22,720 nt of DNA from Fimenecus sp045631075 (GCA_045631075.1 JAZQUC010000220.1:1-22720), one strand, 5' to 3'. Shown: positions 15,801-22,446, counted from the stretch's first letter. Numbers and translations: made by a program. Notes: generated by a model not told the origin, from the sequence alone.

Positions 15801-16729
15801 GCAGGAACATAGTCATCTTCATACTCCGAACCACAAATTGAACACACATACAATGTATATCCATCATAAAGACAAGTTGGTGGCACTACTTTACTAAATA
15901 CATATTCACACTCATGGTCACTATCGTCAAAATGGAATTTGGCATTAAGCAAGTTAGCATTACCTTTTGTGCTGATAGATATTTCATCTAATTTTGTTTC
16001 AGGGAATGAACAATAAACATCTGCCAATTTTGCACAATTGCCGAAAGCATAATCACCTATTGTTTTTATACCTTTTCCAACATACAAACGAAAAAGCTCC
16101 TGACATGTTGAAAATGCACGGTTTTCTATTGTGGTAACACTATCAGGTATTTTAATCTGAGTTAAATTCCATCCTTGGTCAAATGCTCTTTCACCAATAA
16201 CCTCAACACCATCAGGAATTTCATACATTGTGTCTGTGTGGTTTGTAGGGAAACGAAGAAGTGTCTTCATATCCTTTGTAAAAACAACACCATCAACAGA
16301 GCAGATATATGGATTATCTTCTGAAACAATAAACTCCTTAAGATTATTCATATTGCTAAAGTTTTTTGCCTCAAAATCCGAAACACCTGCTCCAAGTTCA
16401 AGATAGAGCGAACCGTCACCATTAAAAGCTCCACCGATTTTCTCAACGGAATCAGGCACAACAATCTTATTTGTATTGGAATCATAATCAAAATCGTCGG
16501 ATAACTCGATTACTTTATACCCATCAATCTCTGACGGAATTTCCAATACATCACTTTCTGCTCGTGAAATTCCATCATCGCTATTAAGTCGGCAGGTCTT
16601 TTCTTCCTCAGAAATAACAGTATAGTCATAATTTTCTGTTATTTCTTCAGCACTTGCTGTGATTGGGATTATTGAAATCACCATAAGGATTGCGAGGATA
16701 ATTGATAAAATTTTATTAAGTTTTTTCAT
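12890..16729 (-). CDS. Secreted BspA-like protein rich in Cys/His repeats
   Basis: This 1279-aa exported protein has a signal peptide at about 1-27 (MKKLNKILSIILAILMVISIIPITASA). I chose the ATG at 16729 because AAGGAGG lies 8 nt upstream; a longer frame from 16765 would translate the ribosome site and overlap the -10 box. N-terminal BspA/LRR repeats (about 30-265) are followed by four Cys/His repeats (271-425). A header near 428 leads to LRR (to about 690), then one Cys/His repeat with a degenerate DNDSDKYCD. A second header near 755 (FVWTFDDVTGTLTISGSGAM) leads to LRR. Eight more Cys/His repeats follow from about 900, then DNDGDGYCD and the 40-residue tail (from about 1239). With about 13 Cys/His repeats against 6 and 4, it is the most Cys-rich of the three. 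It is the only one with two strong LytTR-type promoters upstream. Confidence 0.9.
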   Translation of the reverse strand: MKKLNKILSIILAILMVISIIPITASAEEITENYDYTVISEEEKTCRLNSDDGISRAESDVLEIPSEIDGYKVIELSDDFDYDSNTNKIVVPDSVEKIGGAFNGDGSLYLELGAGVSDFEAKNFSNMNNLKEFIVSEDNPYICSVDGVVFTKDMKTLLRFPTNHTDTMYEIPDGVEVIGERAFDQGWNLTQIKIPDSVTTIENRAFSTCQELFRLYVGKGIKTIGDYAFGNCAKLADVYCSFPETKLDEISISTKGNANLLNAKFHFDDSDHECEYVFSKVVPPTCLYDGYTLYVCSICGSEYEDDYVPATEEHNIVVVGTTNPTCTEKGYTTYACTLCGGSYSSDFIPALGHNYEETGTPPGTSECVMTYLCSVCGYSYTSNGHTKVVTPAKVPTMTEAGTTRDERCSNCGLVYVEGQIIPALNENSFANFQGDNLIGVLDKEARTLTIYGTGTIEKEHNFTATYDKELGMTVGYTSYVDDVIIKEGVTGIGDDAFSGQPFDTYIIADSVKTIGDSAFFESFAKKIIIGDGVETIGPHAFRSCLYLKELEIGKSVKTIGNLALLNCDVLETITVDSENPYFSSDEFGVMFNKDKTTLILCPQATKMTSYTIPDTVTTIKEDAFVECGEGLKSLTIPKSVTVIEDDAITTSGSMFHPTSLDIYYLGIEEEWNLINEGNGVEIDGYTTIHFGENEHATHHSETIVTPPTCTAQGYTTFTCDCGFTYAEDYVNPTGHTDNDSDKYCDSCYEYIGIDTGVFGNKFVWTFDDVTGTLTISGSGAMSHYGTNAPFKAYKDDIKVVIINEGITEISDYAFYSYGSITDVIIHNGVTKIGFSSFENCYQLTTVTIPDSITHIDNYAFYSCYKLRNVKYSGSIEQWREITIDTYNQPLLNARKHYNTTETHKIEYQLTVINPTCMEQGYTTYTCDCGDSYIDDYIDATGHNYSSEITTPATHTSTGVMTYTCTCGDTYTETIDKLAEHNHNAVITAPTCTERGYTTYTCECGDTYIADYVDALGHIEETVPAVAPTCTETGLTAGTKCSVCGEITKEQDVVPAKGHKYKSKITTPASHTATGVMTFTCYCGDTYTEIIEKSGEHNYESAVTAPTCTERGYTTYTCNCGDTYVADYVEALGHTEEILLAVAPTCTETGLTEGLKCSVCDEIFTEQTTVDALGHTPANAVEENYIAPTCTENGSKDVVIYCSACEEEISRETVEIDATGHADNDGDGYCDADNELLDPTVECECNCHKSGISKIFFNFILFFQRIFGSNKVCDCGVAHY

Positions 16730-16765
16730 TATAATTCCTCCCTTAATATAATTTTTGTTAATCAT

Positions 16766-16794
16766 ATTTTATTCTATAAGTTTGTCGTTTGCAA
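16766..16794 (-). promoter_or_regulatory. Proximal promoter (P2) of the 1279-aa BspA-like gene
   Basis: TTGCAA (16789-16794), 17-bp spacer, TAAAAT (16766-16771) on the minus strand, about 30 nt upstream of the start codon. The -35 is a poor match to TTGACA, as expected for an activator-dependent promoter. The direct repeats at 16804-16834 end 9 bp upstream of it. Confidence 0.65.
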
Positions 16795-16803
16795 TCCCAA
16801 CAA

Positions 16804-16834
16804 CAAAAATGCAAGAAAAAACGGTAAAAATACA
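16804..16834 (-). promoter_or_regulatory. LytTR-type direct repeat upstream of P2
   Basis: Minus-strand half-sites TGTATTTTTA (16825-16834) and TGCATTTTTG (16804-16813) have a 21-bp period. They sit inside a longer direct repeat, AAAAATGCAAGAAAA at 16805-16819 and AAAAATACAAGAAAA at 16826-16840 on the plus strand. Spacing and position just upstream of a -35 box fit LytTR-domain regulators. Confidence 0.6.
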
Positions 16835-16916
16835 AGAAAACATTCAAACTTTTCTATTGACAAACATCGATATTTTATTTTTGCTTTAAATAAACAAATT
16901 TTATGTTGTCAAATGT

Positions 16917-16944
16917 ATAATACAATATCTCTATAATAATCAAA
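16917..16944 (-). promoter_or_regulatory. Distal promoter (P1) of the 1279-aa BspA-like gene
   Basis: TTTGAT (16939-16944), 16-bp spacer, TATTAT (16917-16922) on the minus strand. It lies 9 bp downstream of a perfect LytTR-type direct repeat and would give a leader of about 180 nt. No convincing small gene lies in that leader. Together with P2 and the terminator at 17026-17080 it accounts for the gap 16730-17093. Confidence 0.5.
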
Positions 16945-16953
16945 GGTCTTTTT

Positions 16954-16985
16954 CTAAACTGCATTGTTTTTTACGCTAAACTGCA
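16954..16985 (-). promoter_or_regulatory. Perfect LytTR-type direct repeat upstream of P1
   Basis: TGCAGTTTAG occurs twice on the minus strand (16976-16985 and 16954-16963), ten of ten bases identical, with a 22-bp period. CAGTT in a pair of about 10-bp boxes separated by 12 bp is the layout bound by AgrA/ComE-type LytTR regulators. The two regulators encoded just upstream are the natural candidates. Confidence 0.7.
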
Positions 16986-17025
16986 CAAACCAAATTGCTT
17001 TGACAAAGATAAATTAAATCATAAC

Positions 17026-17080
17026 AAAAAAAGACTTGCACACTTCGGACTTTCATAATATCCAAGGTGTACAAGTCTTT
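17026..17080 (-). terminator. Terminator of the second two-component operon
   Basis: A 20-bp stem (17030-17049 with 17061-17080; AAAGACTTG pairs with CAAGTCTTT at the base) has an 11-base loop, two G-U pairs and one mismatch. On the minus strand it is followed by a run of T. It begins 13 nt past the kinase stop at 17094. Confidence 0.9.
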
Positions 17081-17093
17081 GCACTATATATTA

Positions 17094-18383
17094 TTAGTTT
17101 TCAATTGGGAAAATTATGGAAACTGTAAATTCTTTTGCATCTTGATTATATTCCCACTCAACATCTCCGTTATATTTTTTTGCTGTGCGACAAATACTTT
17201 TGAAACCATATCCATGTAGTCCAACAGATTTTTTTGTTGAAACAAGCTTACCATTCTTCACCAACGGAGGAGTATCGGATGAATTGGTTATATCAACAAC
17301 CAACATTTCCCCCAATTTATTAATTCCAATGGTTATAAATTTCTTGTTGCTTTTAGTGGCAGACTCAATTGCATTGTCTAACATATTATTTAAGATTGAT
17401 GTTAAATCATTATCTGCCATAAAGGAAACATCGGAATTGTGAATATTTTTTTCAAAGGTTATATGATTCTTTTCACAGATATAATCATATTTACTTAATA
17501 TCAAATCTAATAATCTGTTTGATGTTTTTCCTATTTGATTGGTTTTTTCTAAATCATCTACTATTCCTTCAATATATTTTTTGAGTTTTTCTGGTTCATC
17601 AGACAAATCATACAATGCTCTGTAATGTTTTTTTGTATCGTGAACAAACAGTTGAAGTTCGTCATTTTGGTGTTCCAATAAGTCAAAATATGTGTTATTG
17701 ATTTCTTGCTCTTGTTGAAAAGTTTTCAGTTCAAGTAGTTCTTGTTCCTTTTGGGCTTGCTTTTGTTGTAATATGCAAGTTATTATAACTGCTACAATCA
17801 AAAACAAGCTGGAACATGCTAATACTAATAATATATTATTTGTGAGCTTGAAGTAACTGCAAATTATTACAAAATTTATCAATATCAATAATAAAGATAA
17901 TGGGAAAATGAGAAACGTAAAATTTATTCTTTCATTTGACTGTGATTTATTTATTATTTCAGATACTATTTTCAATAATACAAACAATAATGACTTACTG
18001 AAAACAATCAATAAGATATATGTGTATGTATTATTAATGAAATCACGCATAGTTTCGCCATTTATGAAGTTGAGAATGTTTAAAACAATAAACTCGGTTA
18101 AGAGAACTAAACATGCTATCAAGACTGAATAGAACAACGAAAATCTTATGTTTTGCTTATATAATACTTTGGCAAAAATAAAATGAAAAATTACTATAAG
18201 AATAATGTTAATTACAACATTGTAGTTAAATATCAAATTAAATACACACATTATAATATAGCCTATTGTTATAGCAAGTGGTTTTTTTATTTTAAAATCT
18301 GATTTTTGTATGCCTTCGTAAAAGGAGATAGATACGAGAGCTTCAACAAGTTGAAGAATAATATTTAAGGATATTGAATGCAT
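17094..18383 (-). CDS. AgrC/ComD-type sensor histidine kinase (pair 2)
   Basis: This 429-aa membrane kinase has a sensor half (1-205) with about six hydrophobic helices and no sizeable extracellular domain, as in peptide-sensing AgrC-type kinases. A Gln/Glu-rich coiled-coil linker (206-240) follows. The phospho-acceptor is His248 (LFVHDTKKHYRAL). The GHKL-type ATPase domain has N box LNNMLDNAIESA (331-342) and G box GLHGYGFKS (388-396). All catalytic motifs are present. The start codon is 1 nt beyond the regulator stop, with its AGGAGA inside the regulator gene, so the two are translationally coupled. The signal is unknown; no agrB or agrD gene lies nearby. The strong terminator at 17026-17080 ends the operon. 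Confidence 0.93.
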   Translation of the reverse strand: MHSISLNIILQLVEALVSISFYEGIQKSDFKIKKPLAITIGYIIMCVFNLIFNYNVVINIILIVIFHFIFAKVLYKQNIRFSLFYSVLIACLVLLTEFIVLNILNFINGETMRDFINNTYTYILLIVFSKSLLFVLLKIVSEIINKSQSNERINFTFLIFPLSLLLILINFVIICSYFKLTNNILLVLACSSLFLIVAVIITCILQQKQAQKEQELLELKTFQQEQEINNTYFDLLEHQNDELQLFVHDTKKHYRALYDLSDEPEKLKKYIEGIVDDLEKTNQIGKTSNRLLDLILSKYDYICEKNHITFEKNIHNSDVSFMADNDLTSILNNMLDNAIESATKSNKKFITIGINKLGEMLVVDITNSSDTPPLVKNGKLVSTKKSVGLHGYGFKSICRTAKKYNGDVEWEYNQDAKEFTVSIIFPIEN

Positions 18384-18384
18384 A

Positions 18385-19092
18385 CTATTTTCTCCTTTTC
18401 AAATAGTTAAAGAAATAATTTCTGAATGCAGATTGTTTCCTATATGAAACACCTATGATTTCACCTGTTGTTAATTTTACTTCATTCCGTTTATATTGGT
18501 CTATATAGTCTAGATTTAATATGTAACTTTTGTGAACTCTATAAAAACTTATATGTGTTAGTTTTTTCTCCCAATAATCAATAAGGTCGGTCGAATAAAA
18601 AATACCCATAGTAGTTACAATTTTAACTCTACGGTTATCAGTTTCCAGATAAATAATATCTTTAGCCGTAATTTTTTGCACTATGTTGGAGTCTTTTAAA
18701 AAAATTTCTATTGTTTCATCGTTGATTAGCTCAACAGCTTTATCAAGACCGTTGCGGAATCGCTGATAATCTAATGGCTTTTTTATAAATCTTAAGGCGA
18801 ACAAATCCATTGCATCATCAATGTACTTTTCGTATTCTGTAATGAAGAAAATAATAATATTTTTGTTTTGTTCCTTTAGTTTTTTTGCAATTTCAAGACC
18901 TGAAATGCTGCCTATTTCTATGTCCAAAAAAGCGATATTGTAACTTTTAGTAGATTCTAATGCTTTTTGTCCATTATCAAATGAATCATAAAAACAAGTA
19001 ATATTTCTTTCTTCACAGTATTTAAGTAAATACTCGAGAATTATGCCACCACATTTGTTGTCATCATCACAGATTAGTGCATTAATTGTCAT
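18385..19092 (-). CDS. LytTR-family response regulator (pair 2)
   Basis: This 235-aa cytosolic transcription regulator has a receiver domain (1-120) with acidic residues DDD (9-11), phospho-acceptor Asp57 (IAFLDIEIG) and KK near 108 (FIKKPLD). The LytTR DNA-binding domain (about 130-235) includes DIIYLETDNRRVKI, FYRVHKSYILNLDYI and the basic end RKQSAFRNYFFNYLKRRK. I chose the ATG at 19092: GGAGG lies 8 nt before it, whereas an upstream in-frame ATG at 19107 would put that site inside the gene. It is expected to bind the direct repeats at 19178-19209 and perhaps those before the 1279-aa surface-protein gene. Confidence 0.94.
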   Translation of the reverse strand: MTINALICDDDNKCGGIILEYLLKYCEERNITCFYDSFDNGQKALESTKSYNIAFLDIEIGSISGLEIAKKLKEQNKNIIIFFITEYEKYIDDAMDLFALRFIKKPLDYQRFRNGLDKAVELINDETIEIFLKDSNIVQKITAKDIIYLETDNRRVKIVTTMGIFYSTDLIDYWEKKLTHISFYRVHKSYILNLDYIDQYKRNEVKLTTGEIIGVSYRKQSAFRNYFFNYLKRRK

Positions 19093-19140
19093 ATTTTCAC
19101 CCTCCATTTCACGATAAAATTTGTATTATTACTCAATTTA

Positions 19141-19169
19141 ATTCTAGCAAAAACCTTTTTCAATAGCAA
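19141..19169 (-). promoter_or_regulatory. Promoter of the second two-component operon
   Basis: TTGCTA (19164-19169), 17-bp spacer, TAGAAT (19141-19146) on the minus strand. Both hexamers, and TTGCTATTGAA around the -35, are the same as in the promoter at 22158-22186, so the two operons share a promoter type. The leader is about 40 nt. Confidence 0.7.
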
Positions 19170-19177
19170 GGAAATTA

Positions 19178-19209
19178 CCAAACTGCATATATTTTACTGC
19201 AATTTTGTA
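19178..19209 (-). promoter_or_regulatory. LytTR-type direct repeat, operon 2
   Basis: Minus-strand half-sites TACAAAATTG (19200-19209) and TGCAGTTTGG (19178-19187) have a 22-bp period. The proximal one ends 8 bp before the -35. The sequence aligns with the corresponding region of operon 1 over about 45 bp, implying common control or auto-regulation. Confidence 0.6.
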
Positions 19210-19216
19210 CGAAACA

Positions 19217-19244
19217 GAAAAAACCTCCCCATTTCTGGAGAGGT
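19217..19244 (-). terminator. Terminator of the first two-component operon
   Basis: On the minus strand, ACCTCTCCA, a GAAA tetraloop and TGGGGAGGT form a 9-bp stem with one G-U pair (19223-19244), followed by TTTTTT. It starts 10 nt past the stop of the truncated kinase gene and just before the LytTR sites of operon 2, so the two operons are separate units. Confidence 0.9.
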
Positions 19245-19253
19245 AAAATCTGA

Positions 19254-20117
19254 TTATTTGTTTTTTCTTTCGTTACTATACTCAATCAATCTTTCAGTCA
19301 TCTTTTTAATATATTCTTCAATTTGTGGGTCAGAGTTCAGATTTCTTATTGCATCAAGATGGTTTTGTGCATTATCAGCATAAGTTCTTAAATTTTCATT
19401 CTGCTTTTCAATGATACTGTAATATGTTTTTTCTGTTTCCACTTTTTCAACTTCAGTTTTTAAGCGAAGAAGTTCAGTTTCTTTTTCAATGCTTCGTTGA
19501 TAAATAAGAAACAATAGTGTTGTAGGCACAATAAGAATAAGACTGATAATTGCCAATGCAATCTGTCCTGTTGAATTAACATCACAATATGCACATATAT
19601 AACAAAATGCAACAAGTGAAATCATAAGTGCAAAAGGATAAATCAAGAATGAAAGCGGTACTTTAAAATTACTTTCTTTAACAATAAATCTCGATAGGAT
19701 AAGAACAGAAATTAATAACAACACCTTACTTGCTAAACCAAGTATTGTCAATGCAAAATCACTATATAAATTTTCTACCATAGAAACTACATTTTGCGAA
19801 GATAATACAAGTTCAATCAACACTTCCCATATAATACCAATTAATGTAATTATAAAACCATAAAAAAATGCTTTTTTTATTTTAAGTTTAAAACAAAGAA
19901 GAGCAAACAAAATATTTGACAGTGTATAGCAAGCAAAGTTCAGCCAAACAACTTGTTTTAACAATAAATTCACCAATAATGCTACCGTAAAAAGTGCGCC
20001 ACCAATAAAAAAACATTGGCTTGGTTTATATTTTCTTTCGGTTGCAGATGAAAAGAAAATATAGGCCGCCATAACTTCAATAGCATAAACAATAATCGTT
20101 ACAAAAATAAAATACAT
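19254..20117 (-). CDS. Truncated, kinase-dead copy of the AgrC-type sensor
   Basis: This 287-aa protein aligns end to end with the first 282 residues of the kinase encoded directly upstream: the same six-helix membrane sensor (1-205), nearly identical last helix and linker (ALAIISLILIVPTTLLFLIY, about 187-206), and the same dimerisation helix. It stops before any GHKL ATPase domain. At the phospho-acceptor site the partner has AHDAKNHL, whereas this copy has ADNAQNHL, so His is replaced by Asp248. It can neither bind ATP nor be phosphorylated in the normal way. Start: AGAGG lies 8 nt upstream, within the end of the kinase gene, only 2 nt away. No leftover ATPase coding sequence follows; a clean stop and terminator come next. 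It could be a decoy receptor or heterodimer partner that damps the kinase (inference), or simply a duplicate in decay. Confidence 0.88.
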   Translation of the reverse strand: MYFIFVTIIVYAIEVMAAYIFFSSATERKYKPSQCFFIGGALFTVALLVNLLLKQVVWLNFACYTLSNILFALLCFKLKIKKAFFYGFIITLIGIIWEVLIELVLSSQNVVSMVENLYSDFALTILGLASKVLLLISVLILSRFIVKESNFKVPLSFLIYPFALMISLVAFCYICAYCDVNSTGQIALAIISLILIVPTTLLFLIYQRSIEKETELLRLKTEVEKVETEKTYYSIIEKQNENLRTYADNAQNHLDAIRNLNSDPQIEEYIKKMTERLIEYSNERKNK

Positions 20118-20119
20118 TG

Positions 20120-21403
20120 TTATTTCCTCTCGTTCAGCATAACTGTTGCTGTGAAAACTTTATTCTGATTATCATATTCCCAATCATAGTCACCGTTATA
20201 TTTCGAGAGTGTCTTTGCAACGCTTTTAAGACCAATACCGTGAAGTTTTTTATCATTCTTTGTTGTAATCAACTTGTTATTTGATGTTTTTGGTGCTGTG
20301 TCACAGCTGTTTGTAACAATCAAAACATCATAAGTATTTCTGTGGTCTGTTGATAATGTAATTTCTCGTTTTTCTGACTTTTCAGCAGATTCAAGAGCAT
20401 TATCAAGAAGATTACCCAAAATTGTTACAAGGTCGTAGCCTTCAACATATTCAAGATTTTTGAGCCTTGTATCAAAGGTGAATTTAACATTCTTGATTGA
20501 ACATTCTGTTACATATCGATTGATGATAACATCAAGTGAATGGTTACCACTTCGACTAACCTTACTGTATGTCGCAAGGCTTTCTGTAATCTTATTAAGA
20601 TACTCATCAATTTCAGGGTTATTATTAAGGCTTCTTATGGCAGCAAGATGATTTTTAGCATCGTGAGCATAAATTCTTAAATCCTGATTTTGTTTGTCGA
20701 GAATATCATAGTAAGTCTTTTCAGTTTCAGCCTTGTCCATTTCATTTTTTAAACGGAAAAGCTCGTTTTCTTTTTCAATGTTTCGTTGATAAATAAGGAA
20801 TAAAAGAGTTGTGGGCACAATAAGGATAAGGCTGATTATCGCCAAAGCCATCTGTCCTGCTTTATTAACTCCACAATAAGCACAAACATAAAAGAATGCA
20901 CATAGAGTAATCATAAGTGCTAATGGATAAATAAAGAATGAAATAGGTGCTTTAAAACTACCGTCTTTAACAACAAATCTTGAGAGAATAAGCACGGATA
21001 TAAACAACAAACCTTTGGCACTACACGCAATAAAAATCGCTGAATAGTCACCATACACATATTCAAAAAAATTCCTTTCTAATATTGACATAAGTGAAAA
21101 CTCAACAACGACTTCCCAAATTATACCTATAAGTGTAAGTGTAAAACCATAAAACAAGCATTTTCTAATATTAAGATTAAAACACAAACAAGCATAAAGT
21201 ACATTAGCAATAATATAAAAAATTAAGTTAAGCCAAATCATTTGATTACCAATTATGTTTAGTGCACAAGCAACTGCAAACAAGCCGATACCTACCAAAT
21301 AACAGGTCGATTGTTTAACTTTCTTTTCAGCTGCAGCAGAATAAAACACATAAGCTGAAATGAACTCTATAACATATGAAATAATTATTCCTAACTTAAA
21401 CAT
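20120..21403 (-). CDS. AgrC/ComD-type sensor histidine kinase (pair 1)
   Basis: This 427-aa membrane kinase has about six transmembrane helices in residues 1-206 and a charged coiled-coil linker (207-240). The phospho-acceptor is His247 (YAHDAKNHLAAI). The GHKL ATPase domain has N box GNLLDNALESAEKS (330-343) and G box KLHGIGLKSV (386-395). It is complete and typical in length for the class. The start lies 7 nt after the regulator stop; its AGGAGA overlaps the regulator end. It is followed after 2 nt by a shortened copy of itself. It likely phosphorylates the LytTR regulator at 21411-22109 in response to an external, perhaps peptide, signal; no signal gene is visible. Confidence 0.94.
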   Translation of the reverse strand: MFKLGIIISYVIEFISAYVFYSAAAEKKVKQSTCYLVGIGLFAVACALNIIGNQMIWLNLIFYIIANVLYACLCFNLNIRKCLFYGFTLTLIGIIWEVVVEFSLMSILERNFFEYVYGDYSAIFIACSAKGLLFISVLILSRFVVKDGSFKAPISFFIYPLALMITLCAFFYVCAYCGVNKAGQMALAIISLILIVPTTLLFLIYQRNIEKENELFRLKNEMDKAETEKTYYDILDKQNQDLRIYAHDAKNHLAAIRSLNNNPEIDEYLNKITESLATYSKVSRSGNHSLDVIINRYVTECSIKNVKFTFDTRLKNLEYVEGYDLVTILGNLLDNALESAEKSEKREITLSTDHRNTYDVLIVTNSCDTAPKTSNNKLITTKNDKKLHGIGLKSVAKTLSKYNGDYDWEYDNQNKVFTATVMLNERK

Positions 21404-21410
21404 TATAAAC

Positions 21411-22109
21411 TCATCTCCTCTTTAAATACCTGAACCAGGCTTTATGGAATTCTGCCTGTTTTCTTGTTGCAATCGGTATTCTTATATTTTCATTAAGATA
21501 AAGTTCTTCATAATTGTATTTTGTAACATAATGAAGATTAACTAAAAATGATTTATGAACCTGATAGAAAAATGTTATTGGGAGTTTTTCGTTCCATTCT
21601 TCTATACTTTCACGAACAACAAATTCTCCTTCATTTGTGTAAATATAAGTCTTTCTGTTTTTGTTTTCTATATAAACGATATCGTCAACTAAAATTCGTT
21701 TATGTTCCTTGTTGTTATAAATAAAAACATCAACATACGCACCATCAATATATTCCATAGCTTTATCAAGACTTGAATAAAGTCGATTTACATCAAATGG
21801 CTTTTCAAAGAAACGGAAAACCTGCAAATCCATTGCAATATCCTGATATTCATTGAATGCAGTAACGAAAAAGATTACAACCTTACTATTTCTCTCTTTC
21901 AGTTCATATGCCAAATCGATACCGTCAAACACAGGCATTTTTATATCAAGAAACACTAAATCATAAACTGCATCACTTTCTGTTATTTCCTTCGGTGATG
22001 TTGTTGTATCAATCTGATATGCAATGCTGTGATTGTTCATATAATTTTCAATATGACCTTGCAGGTCACTTATGTATCTTACTTCATCATCACAGATAAG
22101 TATTCGCAT
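21411..22109 (-). CDS. LytTR-family response regulator (pair 1)
   Basis: This 232-aa cytosolic regulator has a receiver domain with DDE (7-9), phospho-acceptor Asp55 (LVFLDIKMP), a Thr in FFVTAFNEY and Lys in FFEKPFD. The LytTR DNA-binding domain (about 130-232) has DIVYIENKNRKTYIY, FYQVHKSFLVNLHYV and RKQAEFHKAWFRYLKRR. The start has GGAGGGAG 4 nt upstream. It is the first gene of the operon regulator-kinase-truncated kinase. It resembles the regulator of pair 2 throughout, so the two pairs probably arose by duplication and may recognise similar sites. Confidence 0.95.
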   Translation of the reverse strand: MRILICDDEVRYISDLQGHIENYMNNHSIAYQIDTTTSPKEITESDAVYDLVFLDIKMPVFDGIDLAYELKERNSKVVIFFVTAFNEYQDIAMDLQVFRFFEKPFDVNRLYSSLDKAMEYIDGAYVDVFIYNNKEHKRILVDDIVYIENKNRKTYIYTNEGEFVVRESIEEWNEKLPITFFYQVHKSFLVNLHYVTKYNYEELYLNENIRIPIATRKQAEFHKAWFRYLKRR

Positions 22110-22157
22110 AAAACTCCCTCCGTTTTCCCATAAAAAAGTTCCTTTTAACTCATAATA

Positions 22158-22186
22158 ATTCTATCAAAATCTATCTTCAATAGCAA
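22158..22186 (-). promoter_or_regulatory. Promoter of the first two-component operon
   Basis: TTGCTA (22181-22186), 17-bp spacer, TAGAAT (22158-22163) on the minus strand, the same hexamers as in operon 2. An alternative reading, TTGAAG with TATTAT at 17 bp, overlaps it. Transcription would start about 40 nt before the regulator start codon. Confidence 0.7.
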
Positions 22187-22191
22187 GAAAA

Positions 22192-22226
22192 TTGCAAAAT
22201 TGCAGATTTTTCCTGCATTTTTGCAA
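22192..22226 (-). promoter_or_regulatory. LytTR-type direct repeat and large palindrome, operon 1
   Basis: Minus-strand half-sites TGCAAAAATG (22216-22225) and TGCAATTTTG (22195-22204) have a 21-bp period; the proximal one ends 8 bp before the -35. The same stretch is a near-perfect 14-bp inverted repeat, TTGCAAAATTGCAG (22192-22205) and CTGCATTTTTGCAA (22213-22226), one mismatch, 7-bp spacer. It may bind a dimer in either geometry. Confidence 0.6.
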
Positions 22227-22305
22227 GAAAAACATTAAATAACGATACTCACAGTGCAACACTGTTTGTAAAAATGACGAATTGTATTAAATAGCGTAGT
22301 CAATG

Positions 22306-22446
22306 CCAAATCAGATACCACTATTGATACAATTTGTGCCAGTAGTGGTATCGTTGTTTTACTGCAAAAATCGTAGCAATATAGCCATATAAAAGAATTA
22401 AGCGTTGCATTTGGGATTTTGTTGTCCATTATGCAACGCTTTTATA
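22306..22446 (+). repeat. Two-hairpin element, copy 2
   Basis: Copy of 3388-3530 in the same orientation: 32 bp identical from CCA (22306-22337), then the same two hairpins. Hairpin 1 is 22314-22352. Its inner right side changed (GTGCCAGTAG for GTATTGATAG), yet the outer stem GATACCACTA/TAGTGGTATC is intact and the inner bases still pair. Hairpin 2 pairs GCGTTGCAT (22402-22410) with ATGCAACGC (22431-22439), with a different loop and a short T-run. No tRNA precedes this copy; the sequence before CCA does not resemble the tRNA. With the promoter region of operon 1 (22158-22226) it fills most of the gap 22110-22581. Confidence 0.8.

Noticed and set aside
3569..16729. Long repetitive DNA that could suggest a CRISPR or tandem satellite array
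   Set aside because: The periodicity is that of codons for LRR and Cys/His repeats in three continuous reading frames; units are imperfect and there are no constant repeats with unique spacers.
16875..16964. 29-aa open frame in the leader of the 1279-aa BspA-like gene, considered as a signal peptide gene
   Set aside because: No Shine-Dalgarno sequence, the start lies inside the LytTR half-site upstream of the promoter, and the peptide lacks the leader or Cys/Gly-Gly features of known signals.
22270..22308. A decayed tRNA in front of the second copy of the two-hairpin element
   Set aside because: Apart from CCA, the bases before 22306 do not align with the tRNA-fMet gene and no arm can be drawn.
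22235..22429. 64-codon minus-strand frame over the second two-hairpin element
   Set aside because: It is produced by the hairpin sequence, has no ribosome site, and the equivalent region at 3388-3530 does not keep the frame.
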